Below, piece after piece: positions 18,101-26,180 of a stretch of 64,000 bases of DNA. A model generated the notes under the pieces. It was not told the DNA's origin. It did no database searches and worked only from the letters and a program-made list of their open reading frames with translations. Each line of letters opens with the position of its first letter. Position 1 is the stretch's first letter. A program made the translations under genes and the position numbers. Source of the stretch: Maribellus sp. CM-23 (GTDB lineage Bacteria; Bacteroidota; Bacteroidia; Bacteroidales; Prolixibacteraceae); contig NZ_JADWYJ010000007.1 in the NCBI RefSeq assembly GCF_021354595.1, forward strand, positions 175,235-239,234, read 5' to 3'.

Positions 18101-18166
18101 AACGTAAGTTTCCTTACGCCTCCGCAGGAAAGGGTATATACCTTTGGTTTAAATGTCTCATTCTAA
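15134..18166 (+). CDS. susC: SusC/RagA-type TonB-dependent receptor for maltodextrins
   Basis: 1010 residues. Signal peptide (VVLFLIALLSFSYSYAQ), then a CarboxypepD_reg-like domain (IAGKVTDADSGEPLPGVTIVVKGT, ~29-110). The TonB-box-like segment is EEVVVVGYG, followed by the plug (SIAKVESEDIGNKLTSSFEGVLAGQAPGV, LYVVDGIPI, SIEVLKDASATGIYGSRGANGVILITTKK). The remainder is a 22-strand barrel ending in aromatic Phe (TFGLNVSF). It imports glucan oligosaccharides across the outer membrane with its SusD lid. It leads the rightward operon and is followed 12 bp later by susD. Substrate is inferred from the neighbours, not from the receptor. Confidence 0.95.
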   Translation: MRIIRKNLKVVLFLIALLSFSYSYAQVKTIAGKVTDADSGEPLPGVTIVVKGTTNGTITNFDGDYSIKVETGQILQFSFVGYLKQEIAISNQNELSVKLKTDTEQLEEVVVVGYGIQKKREIVGSIAKVESEDIGNKLTSSFEGVLAGQAPGVSVTTGSGMAGSSAIVRVRGVASINSAGDPLYVVDGIPITNDIFGLGGRTGGMNINPLASINPNDIESIEVLKDASATGIYGSRGANGVILITTKKAKGNEVKVEFSTKQSISNPTKKVNMTNSAEWLQLYKEAWENDGNTGIPTGLPGGLTWEEAQKNSTDWWDEVTRTGYKQDYNLNANFGIVDDLIARINWGVTEDKTYLVDNDLERINLGLNLQYVPSSKFSSSLSSSTAQTSTSLPGNPWDGGLGAAMGYALPIYPVHNSDGSFFRGGGNSGNPVMMNELRDDKNDEFRMINSLTLNYAPTEKLSFIFNGALDYLNFKNEGVEKGQLRTSGKDYRWENNRKVYNWNYSVVANYDFKLANTDHDLKAMLGHELQESVTTGTNYNWDYSRDEVKATEDLRDEHWRFISFFGRMNYLYKGRYIAQATLRTDGSSRFGKNNKYGYFPTFALGWIVSEEDFLKNSSIISFLKLKASYGITGNSNIPNYEHIGTYRISTNENEKYNELPIRYPEKFENPDLKWETTNSYDLGIDARFLDGRISTEAAYFFKESKDVFVNLAITATSGYGSQWQNLATIENEGLEFSITTQNLVGKFEWETQFNIATLRNEVTDLGGLTTEEIGGGTNDTRILKGYPVGTNRLVRVPRIDPADGRPIYLDKNGNETKTYKFEGEEGFAVAAGKVIPDFTGGFTNTFRYKNFSLSALFTFSVGAQIYDSSAKRQMGLASDWNFRTDIFDHWRQPGDVAKYPRMSREGSTYGKDGEQWFNSTMWLFDGDYLRLKNLTLSYDISPKVLNKYGISRTKLFVTGTNLLTFTKYPGADPEVARDHDDPRDRNMSANVSFLTPPQERVYTFGLNVSF

Positions 18167-18178
18167 AATTGCTGTGAA

Positions 18179-19564
18179 ATGAAAAATAAATTTCTATACA
18201 TATTAATCTCTGTCGGGCTTCTTTTTTCTGCCTGCGAAAGCTGGCTTGAAATCAACCCCGAAGATAAAGGAGTAATCCTTGAATCGGATGCATTGAACAC
18301 AAAGCAGGATGTAACCGAACTGCTCAATGCTGCCTACGATGTTGTAAATGGTTTCTATGGAGGTCGTTTTCAGCGAACTTCTGAATTACTGGGCGATAAT
18401 GTTGTATTGCGCGATGGAATAACCGATGAAATGGTGAACATATACAAACGTTACACCACCGGATATTTTACCGACAACGAAAGCTATGATCAGGCCTATA
18501 TTTGCATTCTCCGCTCGAACCTGATTCTGGAGAGCCTTGATAAGGTTTCAGGATTATCAGCTGCAGAAACCACACAAATGGCAGCAGAAGCTAAGTTTCT
18601 AAGAGGTATTGCTCATTTTGCAGTGGCCCGGCTTTTTGCTCAGCCTTACGGATATACCCCAAATAACGACCATGCGGGAATTGTGATCAAAACCAATTCA
18701 AAAGTAGAGTTATTACCTAGAAATACGGTGGCCGAAGTTTACAGTCAGATCATTTTGGATTTAACCGATGCTGAAACCGACCTGCCGGAAAGCAACTCAA
18801 ACTTTGCGTATGCAACCAGCTGGGCAGCCAAAGTAGCTTTGGCCCAGGTTTATTTTCAAATGCACGATTACGAGAAGGCTTACAATAAAGCCAACGATGT
18901 AATTAACAACGGCCCTTTTACCTTTATCACCGATTTGGAAGAAGCCATTCCTGGTTCTACGGAAGATATTTTCAGACTGGTATCGAGCCAGACAACCGGA
19001 AAAAGAGTGGGTGGCGATTTTGGTGTATTCCGTTCTGACGGCACCAATATTCCCAACATCCGCATTGCTCCCGATGTGTATAAAAACATTATTAAAGCAG
19101 GAGCCGGCGACCTGAGAGCTGCCGCCTGGTACCAGGTATTTAATGCCGGTGCCGACAACGAATACGTGGCTCTCACAAAGTTTAATACCGAGTATGCTAC
19201 CGTGCCCGTGCTGCGTTTAACTGAATTAAAGCTTTTACGTGCCGAGGCTGCCATATTAAAATCATCACCCGATAAAGCTACAGCTATTCAGGACGTGAAT
19301 GACATTCGTGAAAGAGCTTATGCAAGTGCGTCGAAAAACCTTTTGGAAACCGCAACAAACGAAGCCGTATTAAATGCCGCCCGTACCGAACGCCGTTTGG
19401 AACTCATGGGCGAAGGTTATCATTTGCACGATTTGAAACGCCGGGGTTCAGCTGGTGAAGACATTGTAATCAGGGGAGTAGACTGGGATTATGTTGGACT
19501 CGTTATCCAATTTGCTGCCGCCGAGGCAAACGAAGTTTTTGTTCCAAATCCGGAACCTAATTAA
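18179..19564 (+). CDS. susD: SusD/RagB-type starch-binding outer-membrane lipoprotein
   Basis: 461 residues, somewhat short for the family. The lipobox FSAC is followed by ESWLEINPEDKG, the characteristic SusD start, with acidic residues consistent with surface export. TPR-like helices follow (KFLRGIAHFAVARLFAQPYG, WAAKVALAQVYFQMHDYEKAYNKANDVI). The C-terminal RagB part is RLTELKLLRAEAAI and ERRLELMGEGYHLHDLKRRG. It forms the lid on the SusC barrel. It is 12 bp after susC and 58 bp before the next lipoprotein gene in the same operon. Confidence 0.95.
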   Translation: MKNKFLYILISVGLLFSACESWLEINPEDKGVILESDALNTKQDVTELLNAAYDVVNGFYGGRFQRTSELLGDNVVLRDGITDEMVNIYKRYTTGYFTDNESYDQAYICILRSNLILESLDKVSGLSAAETTQMAAEAKFLRGIAHFAVARLFAQPYGYTPNNDHAGIVIKTNSKVELLPRNTVAEVYSQIILDLTDAETDLPESNSNFAYATSWAAKVALAQVYFQMHDYEKAYNKANDVINNGPFTFITDLEEAIPGSTEDIFRLVSSQTTGKRVGGDFGVFRSDGTNIPNIRIAPDVYKNIIKAGAGDLRAAAWYQVFNAGADNEYVALTKFNTEYATVPVLRLTELKLLRAEAAILKSSPDKATAIQDVNDIRERAYASASKNLLETATNEAVLNAARTERRLELMGEGYHLHDLKRRGSAGEDIVIRGVDWDYVGLVIQFAAAEANEVFVPNPEPN

Positions 19565-19622
19565 TCGTTCGCCCATAAAACAAAAGGAGATATAAGCGAA
19601 GATAATCAAAAGAAAAAAAGAG

Positions 19623-20126
19623 ATGAAAAAGATATTTTCCATATTATTTGTGACACTGCTGCTCTTCTCGTGCCAGCCTGATGAGATTCCTCCGATCGGG
19701 GAAGCAACCGATTACATTCCGATGTTGACAGGCACCTGGAAGCTGAACAAGTTTGAACAAATTGATGCGGATGCGGAATCCAAAAGCTTTCCGGCATTTG
19801 CCACCGTAAAAGATCTAACCAACGTATTTCCGGGACATCCTTACACCGATTTCTCGATTACGTTTAATCCCGATGGTACTTTTACTGCCGATCCCGGTTC
19901 ATCATACATGCAAATGCTCACCAGCGGAGACTGGGAAGTAGATGACACTGAATTCCCTTCAGCCATCATTCTTAGCAGTGGTTCCGAAACTCAAACCATT
20001 GCATTAAACAGTCTCGCCGATGTAATTCTGGGCAAAGTTGAGTTCAAGGAAGAACGCAAACAAGCTGACACCGGTAAGATCAAGATCAAATACATTTATT
20101 CACTTTCTAAAACTAGTGAGTTATGA
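19623..20126 (+). CDS. Small lipocalin-like lipoprotein (DUF5004-like) in the starch operon
   Basis: 167 residues. The lipobox FSC is followed by QPDEIPPIGE, which is acidic and probably surface directed. The mature part opens with MLTGTWKLNKFEQID and has FSITFNPDGTFTADPG and GDWEVDDTEF. This beta-barrel pattern is shared by lipocalin-like Bacteroidota domains such as DUF5004; the domain assignment is by pattern only. No catalytic residues are evident. It overlaps the next gene by 4 bp (ATGA), so the two are translationally coupled. Confidence 0.75.
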   Translation: MKKIFSILFVTLLLFSCQPDEIPPIGEATDYIPMLTGTWKLNKFEQIDADAESKSFPAFATVKDLTNVFPGHPYTDFSITFNPDGTFTADPGSSYMQMLTSGDWEVDDTEFPSAIILSSGSETQTIALNSLADVILGKVEFKEERKQADTGKIKIKYIYSLSKTSEL

Positions 20127-21007
20127 GACAGTTAATTATAATATCCATACTGATATTCGGAACCTTTGTACTGAAGGCACAAGATGCTTTGCCAAAATTT
20201 ACAGTAACACCTTCCGAAATCGATGCCTTAACCGAAAATGTTGTTATTGAATTTGATGTAACAGGCACAGCGGTTGAAGGACTTACTGATGTATACATCT
20301 GGTCGTGGGCTCCGGGACTCAATCCATCAGAAATGCTTTTGTGTTATGATCAGGGAAGCCCGAGTTGGGGAAGTATTTCCGACAATGCCAAACTGGAACC
20401 GGTTGCCGGCCAACCCAATAAATTCAGGTTATCGTTACCCAAAACGGTAACCCGTGCAGGCGTTGAAGTAACTTTTAACAACGTTGCCGAATTGTTTGGA
20501 GTAGGCGATACTCCGGGAAAGATTAAAGAATTTGGGTTCCTTCTTAGATCTCAGGATGGAGGCAGTGGAGGCAAACAAACACCCGGAGACATGAAAACCT
20601 CCATAACATTGCTTCCTCTGGAATTTGAACCCTCTTATTTCAGAACATTTCCGGCAAAAGTTTCCAAAAATGATGTGGTGACGGCCTACCTGAACCTCAG
20701 TTTGATTGAATCTTCTGAAAATCAAAAACTAAGTGTTTCGGATGCTTTTACAGCAACTGTTTCACTTTTGGATGAAAACGGAACCGTATTACTTACATCA
20801 GAGGCCTTCGAGACTACTTTCACCAGCGAAAAAGAACATGCCTTTTCTTTTATCGCCGAAATGCTGGGAGCTTTTCCGGAAGGCAAATCGCTCGACGATG
20901 TTTCAAAATGCCAGGTGGTTTTCTCAGGAAAAGTCTACAACCAGGATGAATCTTTCGAAACAGTTTCGACAAAGGTTTTTGAATTTGATTTTCAGGATTA
21001 CGAATAA
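20123..21007 (+). CDS. Exported two-domain protein of the starch operon, function unknown
   Basis: 294 residues with a Sec signal peptide (IIISILIFGTFVLKAQ) and no lipobox. The N-terminal domain (~20-150: VVIEFDVTGTAVEGLTDVYIWSWAPG, FRLSLPKTVTRAG, IKEFGFLLRSQDGGSGGKQT) matches in order and spacing the N-terminal domain of the amylase encoded at 22774 (VVLTFNSAE, YELTISPDI, LKMAFVFRSSDGSKQTNN). A second beta-rich domain follows. It may be a glucan-binding helper of the Sus complex; no enzyme motif is visible. It is coupled to the upstream gene by an ATGA overlap and is 16 bp from the SusE-like gene. Confidence 0.75.
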   Translation: MRQLIIISILIFGTFVLKAQDALPKFTVTPSEIDALTENVVIEFDVTGTAVEGLTDVYIWSWAPGLNPSEMLLCYDQGSPSWGSISDNAKLEPVAGQPNKFRLSLPKTVTRAGVEVTFNNVAELFGVGDTPGKIKEFGFLLRSQDGGSGGKQTPGDMKTSITLLPLEFEPSYFRTFPAKVSKNDVVTAYLNLSLIESSENQKLSVSDAFTATVSLLDENGTVLLTSEAFETTFTSEKEHAFSFIAEMLGAFPEGKSLDDVSKCQVVFSGKVYNQDESFETVSTKVFEFDFQDYE

Positions 21008-21023
21008 CTTTAGTTAAATCAAG

Positions 21024-22688
21024 ATGAAGAAAATTATCAATTATATATGGTTTATTGCCCTTGTTTCCATACTCTCATCGTGTATGGAAGAAGTGGGCGA
21101 TTTTACGGTAAACGGAGAGGCCATAACCGGTTTCGAATTGCAGGGGCCTGACAATAACGATACCATAAAAATCAATACGGAGGCGCTTACTGAAACCTTT
21201 GTTTTTCAATGGGCAACAGCTGAATCAGGACTTGGAAGCCCTATTACCTATACCATTCTGTTTGACGGAACTGACGGAGATTTTTCCAGTCCGGTATGGT
21301 CAAAAAAATCGGATAACTCTGGAGCTACAGCCAAAGCGACTCTTACTTTCGAAGAATTGCAGCAAATATATGCAGCAGCCGGTGGTGCTGGTGTAGCTTC
21401 CCTGAAGTGGAATGTAAAAGCCGAAAACGGTTCGCCGAACGTACAAATGGGACAGGTTGCCAACAACCTGAAAATAGCTTTAAGTTCAGATGGTGTCAGC
21501 AATTTCGATCTTGTAAGTCCTCTAAACAAAAGTATTTTACAGATTGACGGCAGCAAGGAAAATGATGCTGTTGTGTTCGACTGGAACGACGCCACTTCAG
21601 GTTCAGGTGCTGTTACCTACCAACTATACATTGATGCGTTGGGTAACGATTTCTCAGATCCTCTTCTGGTTTTGGATGCCGATGACGAAGGAACAGCCAG
21701 CCAGCTTTCAAAAACACACGGGGAATGGAATACTCTGCTGGGACAAAACGGCATTGAAGAAGGCTCGTATATCTGGACAGTAAAAGCCATAAGCACCGAC
21801 CTTGAATGGATGAAAGACGTTTATGAAGTATACATCGAATTCGTTAATTGGAACCGTCCAATTTACGTAGTTGGAGATTACAACGGATGGAGCAACAACG
21901 ATAATGCAAAATTCATTATCTCCACTCCTACCAGCAACAGAATGGCAGAAGGATATATTTATCTGAAGCAGGGCGGTATTAAACTGGTCACCGACCACAG
22001 TTGGGACAATGCACACACTTTTGGAGACGACGGAAGCGGTAAGTTAACCAATCCCGGTAATAATATTTCCATTCCCGAAGACGGTTATTACCGGGTAAGA
22101 GCCAATCTGAGCGAAATGACTTATTCGTTATTAAAAACCGACTGGGGAGTAATCGGGAGCGCGACCCCTCTGGATTGGAATGATGAAACACCGCTAAGTT
22201 TCAATGCCGATTTGAACCAATGGATTGGTGGTGTTCATTTAAAAGCTGCTGAATTTAAGTTCCGAGCAAACCACAATTGGGATTACAATTACGGAAGCAA
22301 TGCAGCCGACGGAACCTTGCAGGCCGGCGGTAATAATATTCCAATTGAAATGGAAGATGATTATGCCGTGACCTTGGATTTAAGCAAGCCGAACGAATAT
22401 ACCTATTCTGTTCACAGATGGGGAGTTGTTGGAGGTGCTACTCCGGATCCAACCTGGACCAATGACTTTAATATGGCCTGGGATGCAGTAAACGGGGTAT
22501 TTACCATCACAATCGACCTTACTCCAGGCGAGTTTAAATTCAGGGCAGATGATGGCTGGGGTGTTAACTTTGGAGGAGATCTTAACAACCTCACTCAGGA
22601 CGGCTCTAACCTGTCTGTTACCGAAGCGGGAAATTATACCCTTACTCTCGATCCGTGGAACAAAAAAGCAACAATAAAGAAAAACTAA
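21024..22688 (+). CDS. SusE/SusF-type surface starch-binding lipoprotein
   Basis: 554 residues. The lipobox SSC is followed by MEEVGD. Two N-terminal Ig-like SusE domains are visible (GFELQGPDNNDTIKINTE; FDLVSPLNKSILQIDG), then three tandem starch-binding modules from about residue 285. The first is IYVVGDYNGWSNNDNAKF; the others begin WGVIGSATPLDWND and WGVVGGATPDPTWTND, each followed by EFKFRA(N/D)xxW and (N/S)N(I/L)(P/S). The repeats match the C-terminal starch-binding modules of SusE/SusF and their tryptophans probably stack on glucan helices. It is not an enzyme; it holds starch at the surface for the amylase and SusCD. Confidence 0.92.
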   Translation: MKKIINYIWFIALVSILSSCMEEVGDFTVNGEAITGFELQGPDNNDTIKINTEALTETFVFQWATAESGLGSPITYTILFDGTDGDFSSPVWSKKSDNSGATAKATLTFEELQQIYAAAGGAGVASLKWNVKAENGSPNVQMGQVANNLKIALSSDGVSNFDLVSPLNKSILQIDGSKENDAVVFDWNDATSGSGAVTYQLYIDALGNDFSDPLLVLDADDEGTASQLSKTHGEWNTLLGQNGIEEGSYIWTVKAISTDLEWMKDVYEVYIEFVNWNRPIYVVGDYNGWSNNDNAKFIISTPTSNRMAEGYIYLKQGGIKLVTDHSWDNAHTFGDDGSGKLTNPGNNISIPEDGYYRVRANLSEMTYSLLKTDWGVIGSATPLDWNDETPLSFNADLNQWIGGVHLKAAEFKFRANHNWDYNYGSNAADGTLQAGGNNIPIEMEDDYAVTLDLSKPNEYTYSVHRWGVVGGATPDPTWTNDFNMAWDAVNGVFTITIDLTPGEFKFRADDGWGVNFGGDLNNLTQDGSNLSVTEAGNYTLTLDPWNKKATIKKN

Positions 22689-22701
22689 TTTTTTCGTAAT
22701 C

Positions 22702-22738
22702 AAACAGAAACCTCTTCGTCTGAAGAGGTTTCTGTTTT
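22702..22738 (+). terminator. Strong intercistronic hairpin before the amylase gene
   Basis: A perfect 16-bp stem (22702-22717 with 22722-22737, loop GTCT) followed by TTTTC. It lies between the SusE-like stop and the amylase ATG at 22774. It could terminate most susCDE transcripts or stabilise their 3' ends, making the amylase less abundant or separately expressed. Confidence 0.85.
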
Positions 22739-22773
22739 CATGAACAGCCATTTCATAAAATAAATTTAAAGCC

Positions 22774-25518
22774 ATGCTTTCAAGAACTTCTCTCCTATTC
22801 ATTTTACTCCTTTGGGCTTTTGCCGGAAACGCACAGCTTACTACAAGCCCGGCATTGCCGGTGGCATCGAAAGCGGTGGTCCTTACTTTTAATTCGGCAG
22901 AAGAAAGTCGCCTGGGATACTACACGACAGACTTGTATGCACATACCGGCGTAATTACCGATAAAAGTACCGACAACGATGACTGGAAATATGTGATTGG
23001 AAATTGGGGCAACAATACTGTTCAGCCCAAACTTACCAACAAGGGAAACGGCATTTACGAGCTGACCATTTCACCCGATATCTATACATTTTACAGCATC
23101 CCAAGCAGTGAGAAAGTATTAAAAATGGCTTTTGTTTTTCGCTCTTCTGACGGATCGAAGCAAACGAACAACCTGTATGTTACGGTTTACGAAGAAGGGC
23201 TGATTGTTGAGATCACGGAGCCCTCAGGAAATCCGATTTTTGAAAAAAATACAGCCGTAACACTTACAGCAGCCACGTCAACCGAGGCAGCCTTAAAACT
23301 CAGCCTCAATGGTACGCTTCTGACTGAAACCACCGGAACAAGTATTTCAACGCAATATACTTTTACCAATGGCGGTACTTACGAACTTATAGCGGAAGCA
23401 AGTGTTGGAAATGAAACCGTTTACGACACCGCCAGTATTTTTGTACGCGATGATGTAGTGACTGAAACGAAACCAGCTGCTTACAGAAAAGGTATTAATT
23501 ACGTGGATGACAATACGGTGGCATTGGTTCTGTATGCCCCCCTGAAAGAATATGTATTTGTAATTGGAGATTTTACCGATTGGAAAGTTAATACTGACTT
23601 CCAGATGAAAAAAGACGGCGATTTTTTCTGGCTTGTAATCCCGAATCTGAAAAAAAACAAAGAATATATTTTTCAGTATTTCATTGATGGTGAGCTAAAA
23701 ATTGCAGATCCTTATTCCGAGAAAATTTTAGATCCCTGGGATGATAAGTACATTCCGGAAACCAGTTATCCTGATTTGATTGCTTACCCCGAAGGAAAAA
23801 CAGACGGGATTGCTACGGTGATTCAAACCGCACAGCAACCCTACAACTGGCAAGTTACCGATTTTGAAGCACCCGAAAAAGACAAACTGGTGATCTACGA
23901 ATTACTGGTGCGCGATTTTACTACCGAACAGAATTACCAGGCCGTTATCGAAAAACTTGACTACCTGGAAGATTTGCGCATTAATGTGCTCGAATTAATG
24001 CCGGTGAACGAGTTTGAAGGAAACAACAGTTGGGGCTATAATCCATCGTTTTATTTTGCCCCCGACAAATTTTACGGTACAAAGAACAAGCTAAAGCAGC
24101 TGATTGATGAATGCCATAAACGCGGGATTGCTGTGGTAATTGATATGGTGCTGAACCATAGTTACGGGCAAAGTCCGCTGGTACAAATGTACATGGACAA
24201 CTGGACCGTAACAGCCGACAATCCGTGGTACAATACTTCATCGCCCAATTCCACTTATTCGTGGGGCTACGATTTTAACCACGAATCGCAGGCTACGCAA
24301 GAGTTAGTCGACAGTGTAAACAGTTTCTGGATCAGTGAGTATAAAGTGGATGGTTTCCGCTTCGATTTTACCAAAGGATTTACCCAGAAAACAGGCGATG
24401 GCTGGGCTTACGATGCCTCCCGTATCGCTATTCTGAAACGTATGGCCGATCAAATTTGGGCACGCGACCCGGATAACCTCATCATACTGGAACACCTGAC
24501 TGACAATTCAGAAGAAAAAGAACTGGCCAACTATGGCCTAATGCTTTGGGGAAATATGCACAACGGCTACCTACAGGCCGCCAAAGGAAATGTTGCCGGA
24601 TCAAATTTGAATGATGCCCTGTACACCCAACGCGGCTGGAATGTTCCCAACCTGGTTTCGTATCCCGAAAGCCACGACGAAGAACGCCTGATGTACGATT
24701 TGAAATTATCGGGTATCGCAAATGGTGATTACGATGTTAAAGACGAAAAAACAGCCTTAAAAAGAATCGCACTTAACTCCGTATTTCATTTGCCTTTACC
24801 GGGCCCCAAAATGATCTGGCAGTTTGGGGAGCGCGGTTACGACCTTTCTATCAACCGTTGCGAGGATGGTTCGATCAACAACAACTGCCGGACTTACCCA
24901 AAACCTCCCCTATGGGATTACCTTGGAAACACTGACCGGACAGACCTGTTTGACGTAATGGCCAAACTAAATGAACTAAAACAAACGTACGAAGAATTTA
25001 CCCCCGACAACTTTACTTACGATTTAGCGGGGGCGGTAAAGTGGTTTATACTCAACTCGGGAGAAAATAAAGTATTAGCTGTAGGAAATTTTGATATACA
25101 GGTTAGCACGCCCACTATCAGTTTTCCCAAGACAGGTAAATGGTACGAATTTTTTAAAGGCGATTCCACCGAAGTTACCAATCAAAACCGTACTCTTATT
25201 CTTCAGCCAGGAGAATACCGGCTGTATTCGACCCGAAAATTTGCGGAGCCGCACATAACCACCGATGTGGGTGATATTCAATCATCAAAATATCAGCTGA
25301 ATGTCTACCCGAATCCGGTACAAAACACGCTTTTTGTTTCGGCGGAGAAATGGATCGATCAGGTGGAAATTTATTCGCTAACCGGGAAACTGATGACCAG
25401 AAACACTGACCGAAGCAAAGAAAAGCAATTGAATGTGGAGGACTTTTCGCCGGGGATCTATCTTTTAAGGGTTATTCTGGACGGCGAGCCTGTTTCACGA
25501 AAAATTGTTGTTCAGTAA
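22774..25518 (+). CDS. GH13 alpha-amylase exported by the type IX secretion system
   Basis: 914 residues. Signal peptide (FILLLWAFAGNAQ). The N-terminal domain (~22-140) resembles the one in the gene at 20123. Next come an Ig-like segment (~145-225) and a CBM48-like set domain (~245-330: VALVLYAPLKEYVFVIGDFTDWK). The GH13 barrel runs ~370-790 with DMVLNHSYG, VDGFRFDF (Asp531), IILEHL (Glu573) and ESHDEER (Asp635). The C-terminal ~75 residues are a T9SS type A sorting domain (VYPNPVQNTLFV to GIYLLRVILDGEPVSRKIVVQ). It therefore replaces the SusG lipoprotein seen in intestinal Bacteroides as the extracellular starch-cutting enzyme. Confidence 0.94.
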   Translation: MLSRTSLLFILLLWAFAGNAQLTTSPALPVASKAVVLTFNSAEESRLGYYTTDLYAHTGVITDKSTDNDDWKYVIGNWGNNTVQPKLTNKGNGIYELTISPDIYTFYSIPSSEKVLKMAFVFRSSDGSKQTNNLYVTVYEEGLIVEITEPSGNPIFEKNTAVTLTAATSTEAALKLSLNGTLLTETTGTSISTQYTFTNGGTYELIAEASVGNETVYDTASIFVRDDVVTETKPAAYRKGINYVDDNTVALVLYAPLKEYVFVIGDFTDWKVNTDFQMKKDGDFFWLVIPNLKKNKEYIFQYFIDGELKIADPYSEKILDPWDDKYIPETSYPDLIAYPEGKTDGIATVIQTAQQPYNWQVTDFEAPEKDKLVIYELLVRDFTTEQNYQAVIEKLDYLEDLRINVLELMPVNEFEGNNSWGYNPSFYFAPDKFYGTKNKLKQLIDECHKRGIAVVIDMVLNHSYGQSPLVQMYMDNWTVTADNPWYNTSSPNSTYSWGYDFNHESQATQELVDSVNSFWISEYKVDGFRFDFTKGFTQKTGDGWAYDASRIAILKRMADQIWARDPDNLIILEHLTDNSEEKELANYGLMLWGNMHNGYLQAAKGNVAGSNLNDALYTQRGWNVPNLVSYPESHDEERLMYDLKLSGIANGDYDVKDEKTALKRIALNSVFHLPLPGPKMIWQFGERGYDLSINRCEDGSINNNCRTYPKPPLWDYLGNTDRTDLFDVMAKLNELKQTYEEFTPDNFTYDLAGAVKWFILNSGENKVLAVGNFDIQVSTPTISFPKTGKWYEFFKGDSTEVTNQNRTLILQPGEYRLYSTRKFAEPHITTDVGDIQSSKYQLNVYPNPVQNTLFVSAEKWIDQVEIYSLTGKLMTRNTDRSKEKQLNVEDFSPGIYLLRVILDGEPVSRKIVVQ

Positions 25519-25522
25519 AAAG

Positions 25523-25568
25523 CAAAAGGTGCTCTGATCAGTAAAAACCAGAGCACCTTTTGTCTTTT
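25523..25568. terminator. Bidirectional terminator closing the starch locus
   Basis: A 14-bp perfect stem (CAAAAGGTGCTCTG / CAGAGCACCTTTTG) with a 12-base loop and TCTTTTT after it. On the other strand an A/T-rich tract follows, serving the gene ending at 25585. Confidence 0.88.
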
Positions 25569-25584
25569 TATTTCTTGTTTCCTG

Positions 25585-26088
25585 CTATTCTTCAGAGAAG
25601 TTCTTCCCTGTTTCTTTTAATTCCTCCAGATCGTTTACGTTAAAATCGCCGTAAAAAGAAACGACAAAAGAATTACCTTGCTTATTCTCGTTCCGAATAA
25701 AAATATGACACTCAGTGTACTTGCTTTTTTTGCCTAAAAGCCAGATTTCAGCATTCGAATCATCCTCGTCATCTTCGAAGCGATGATACTTTGACGAAAG
25801 CATGGATACTGCTTTGGCAATAAAAGCATCTCCGCTCAACTCTCCTTTTTCAGGGTTGTAAGTCATAAAACGCACTTGTGTCAAACTGCCGGTTACATTA
25901 CTCTCGTCACCGTTATCTCCCAGATCGATGTTAAACGCATCGCTAAAATCTTTTGATAAAGTAAAGCTGGTCACCCCATCGGCATCGGTAAATGCGTCGT
26001 ACATTTTATCAGCCTTGCTTTGGCCCGAAGTAAACAGCGTGGCCAGCAAAAGTCCGAGAAGAAAAAAAAGTGTAGTTAATGTTTTCAT
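25585..26088 (-). CDS. DUF4252-like exported protein
   Basis: 167 residues from the ATG at 26088. An upstream start at 26115 would place nine extra residues before the signal peptide (MKTLTTLFFLLGLLLATLFTSGQ). The mature part begins SKADKMYDAFTDADGVTSFTLSKDF and has MLSSKYHRFEDD and ECHIFIRNE, a pattern of the DUF4252 family of small exported Bacteroidota proteins. Function unknown. It is the last gene of the operon with PspC and PadR, separated from pspC by 92 bp that hold a long hairpin. Confidence 0.78.
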   Translation of the reverse strand: MKTLTTLFFLLGLLLATLFTSGQSKADKMYDAFTDADGVTSFTLSKDFSDAFNIDLGDNGDESNVTGSLTQVRFMTYNPEKGELSGDAFIAKAVSMLSSKYHRFEDDEDDSNAEIWLLGKKSKYTECHIFIRNENKQGNSFVVSFYGDFNVNDLEELKETGKNFSEE

Positions 26089-26120
26089 AAGTGTATAATT
26101 GTTTAATGATGGCACTTAAT

Positions 26121-26165
26121 GAACCGGGCCGAAGTCAGCGGTCTGACTTCCGGCATACCGGTTTC
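26121..26165. other. Long imperfect hairpin between pspC and the DUF4252-like gene
   Basis: GAAGTCAG-CGGT-CTGACTTC (8-bp perfect core) is extended by GCC/GGC across a bulge and by AACCGG/CCGGTT outside. No T-run follows on the minus strand, where the genes lie, so it looks more like an RNA processing or stability element than a terminator for this operon. A T-rich tract follows on the plus strand only. Confidence 0.6.
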
Positions 26166-26180
26166 TTTTTATAATCGTTC

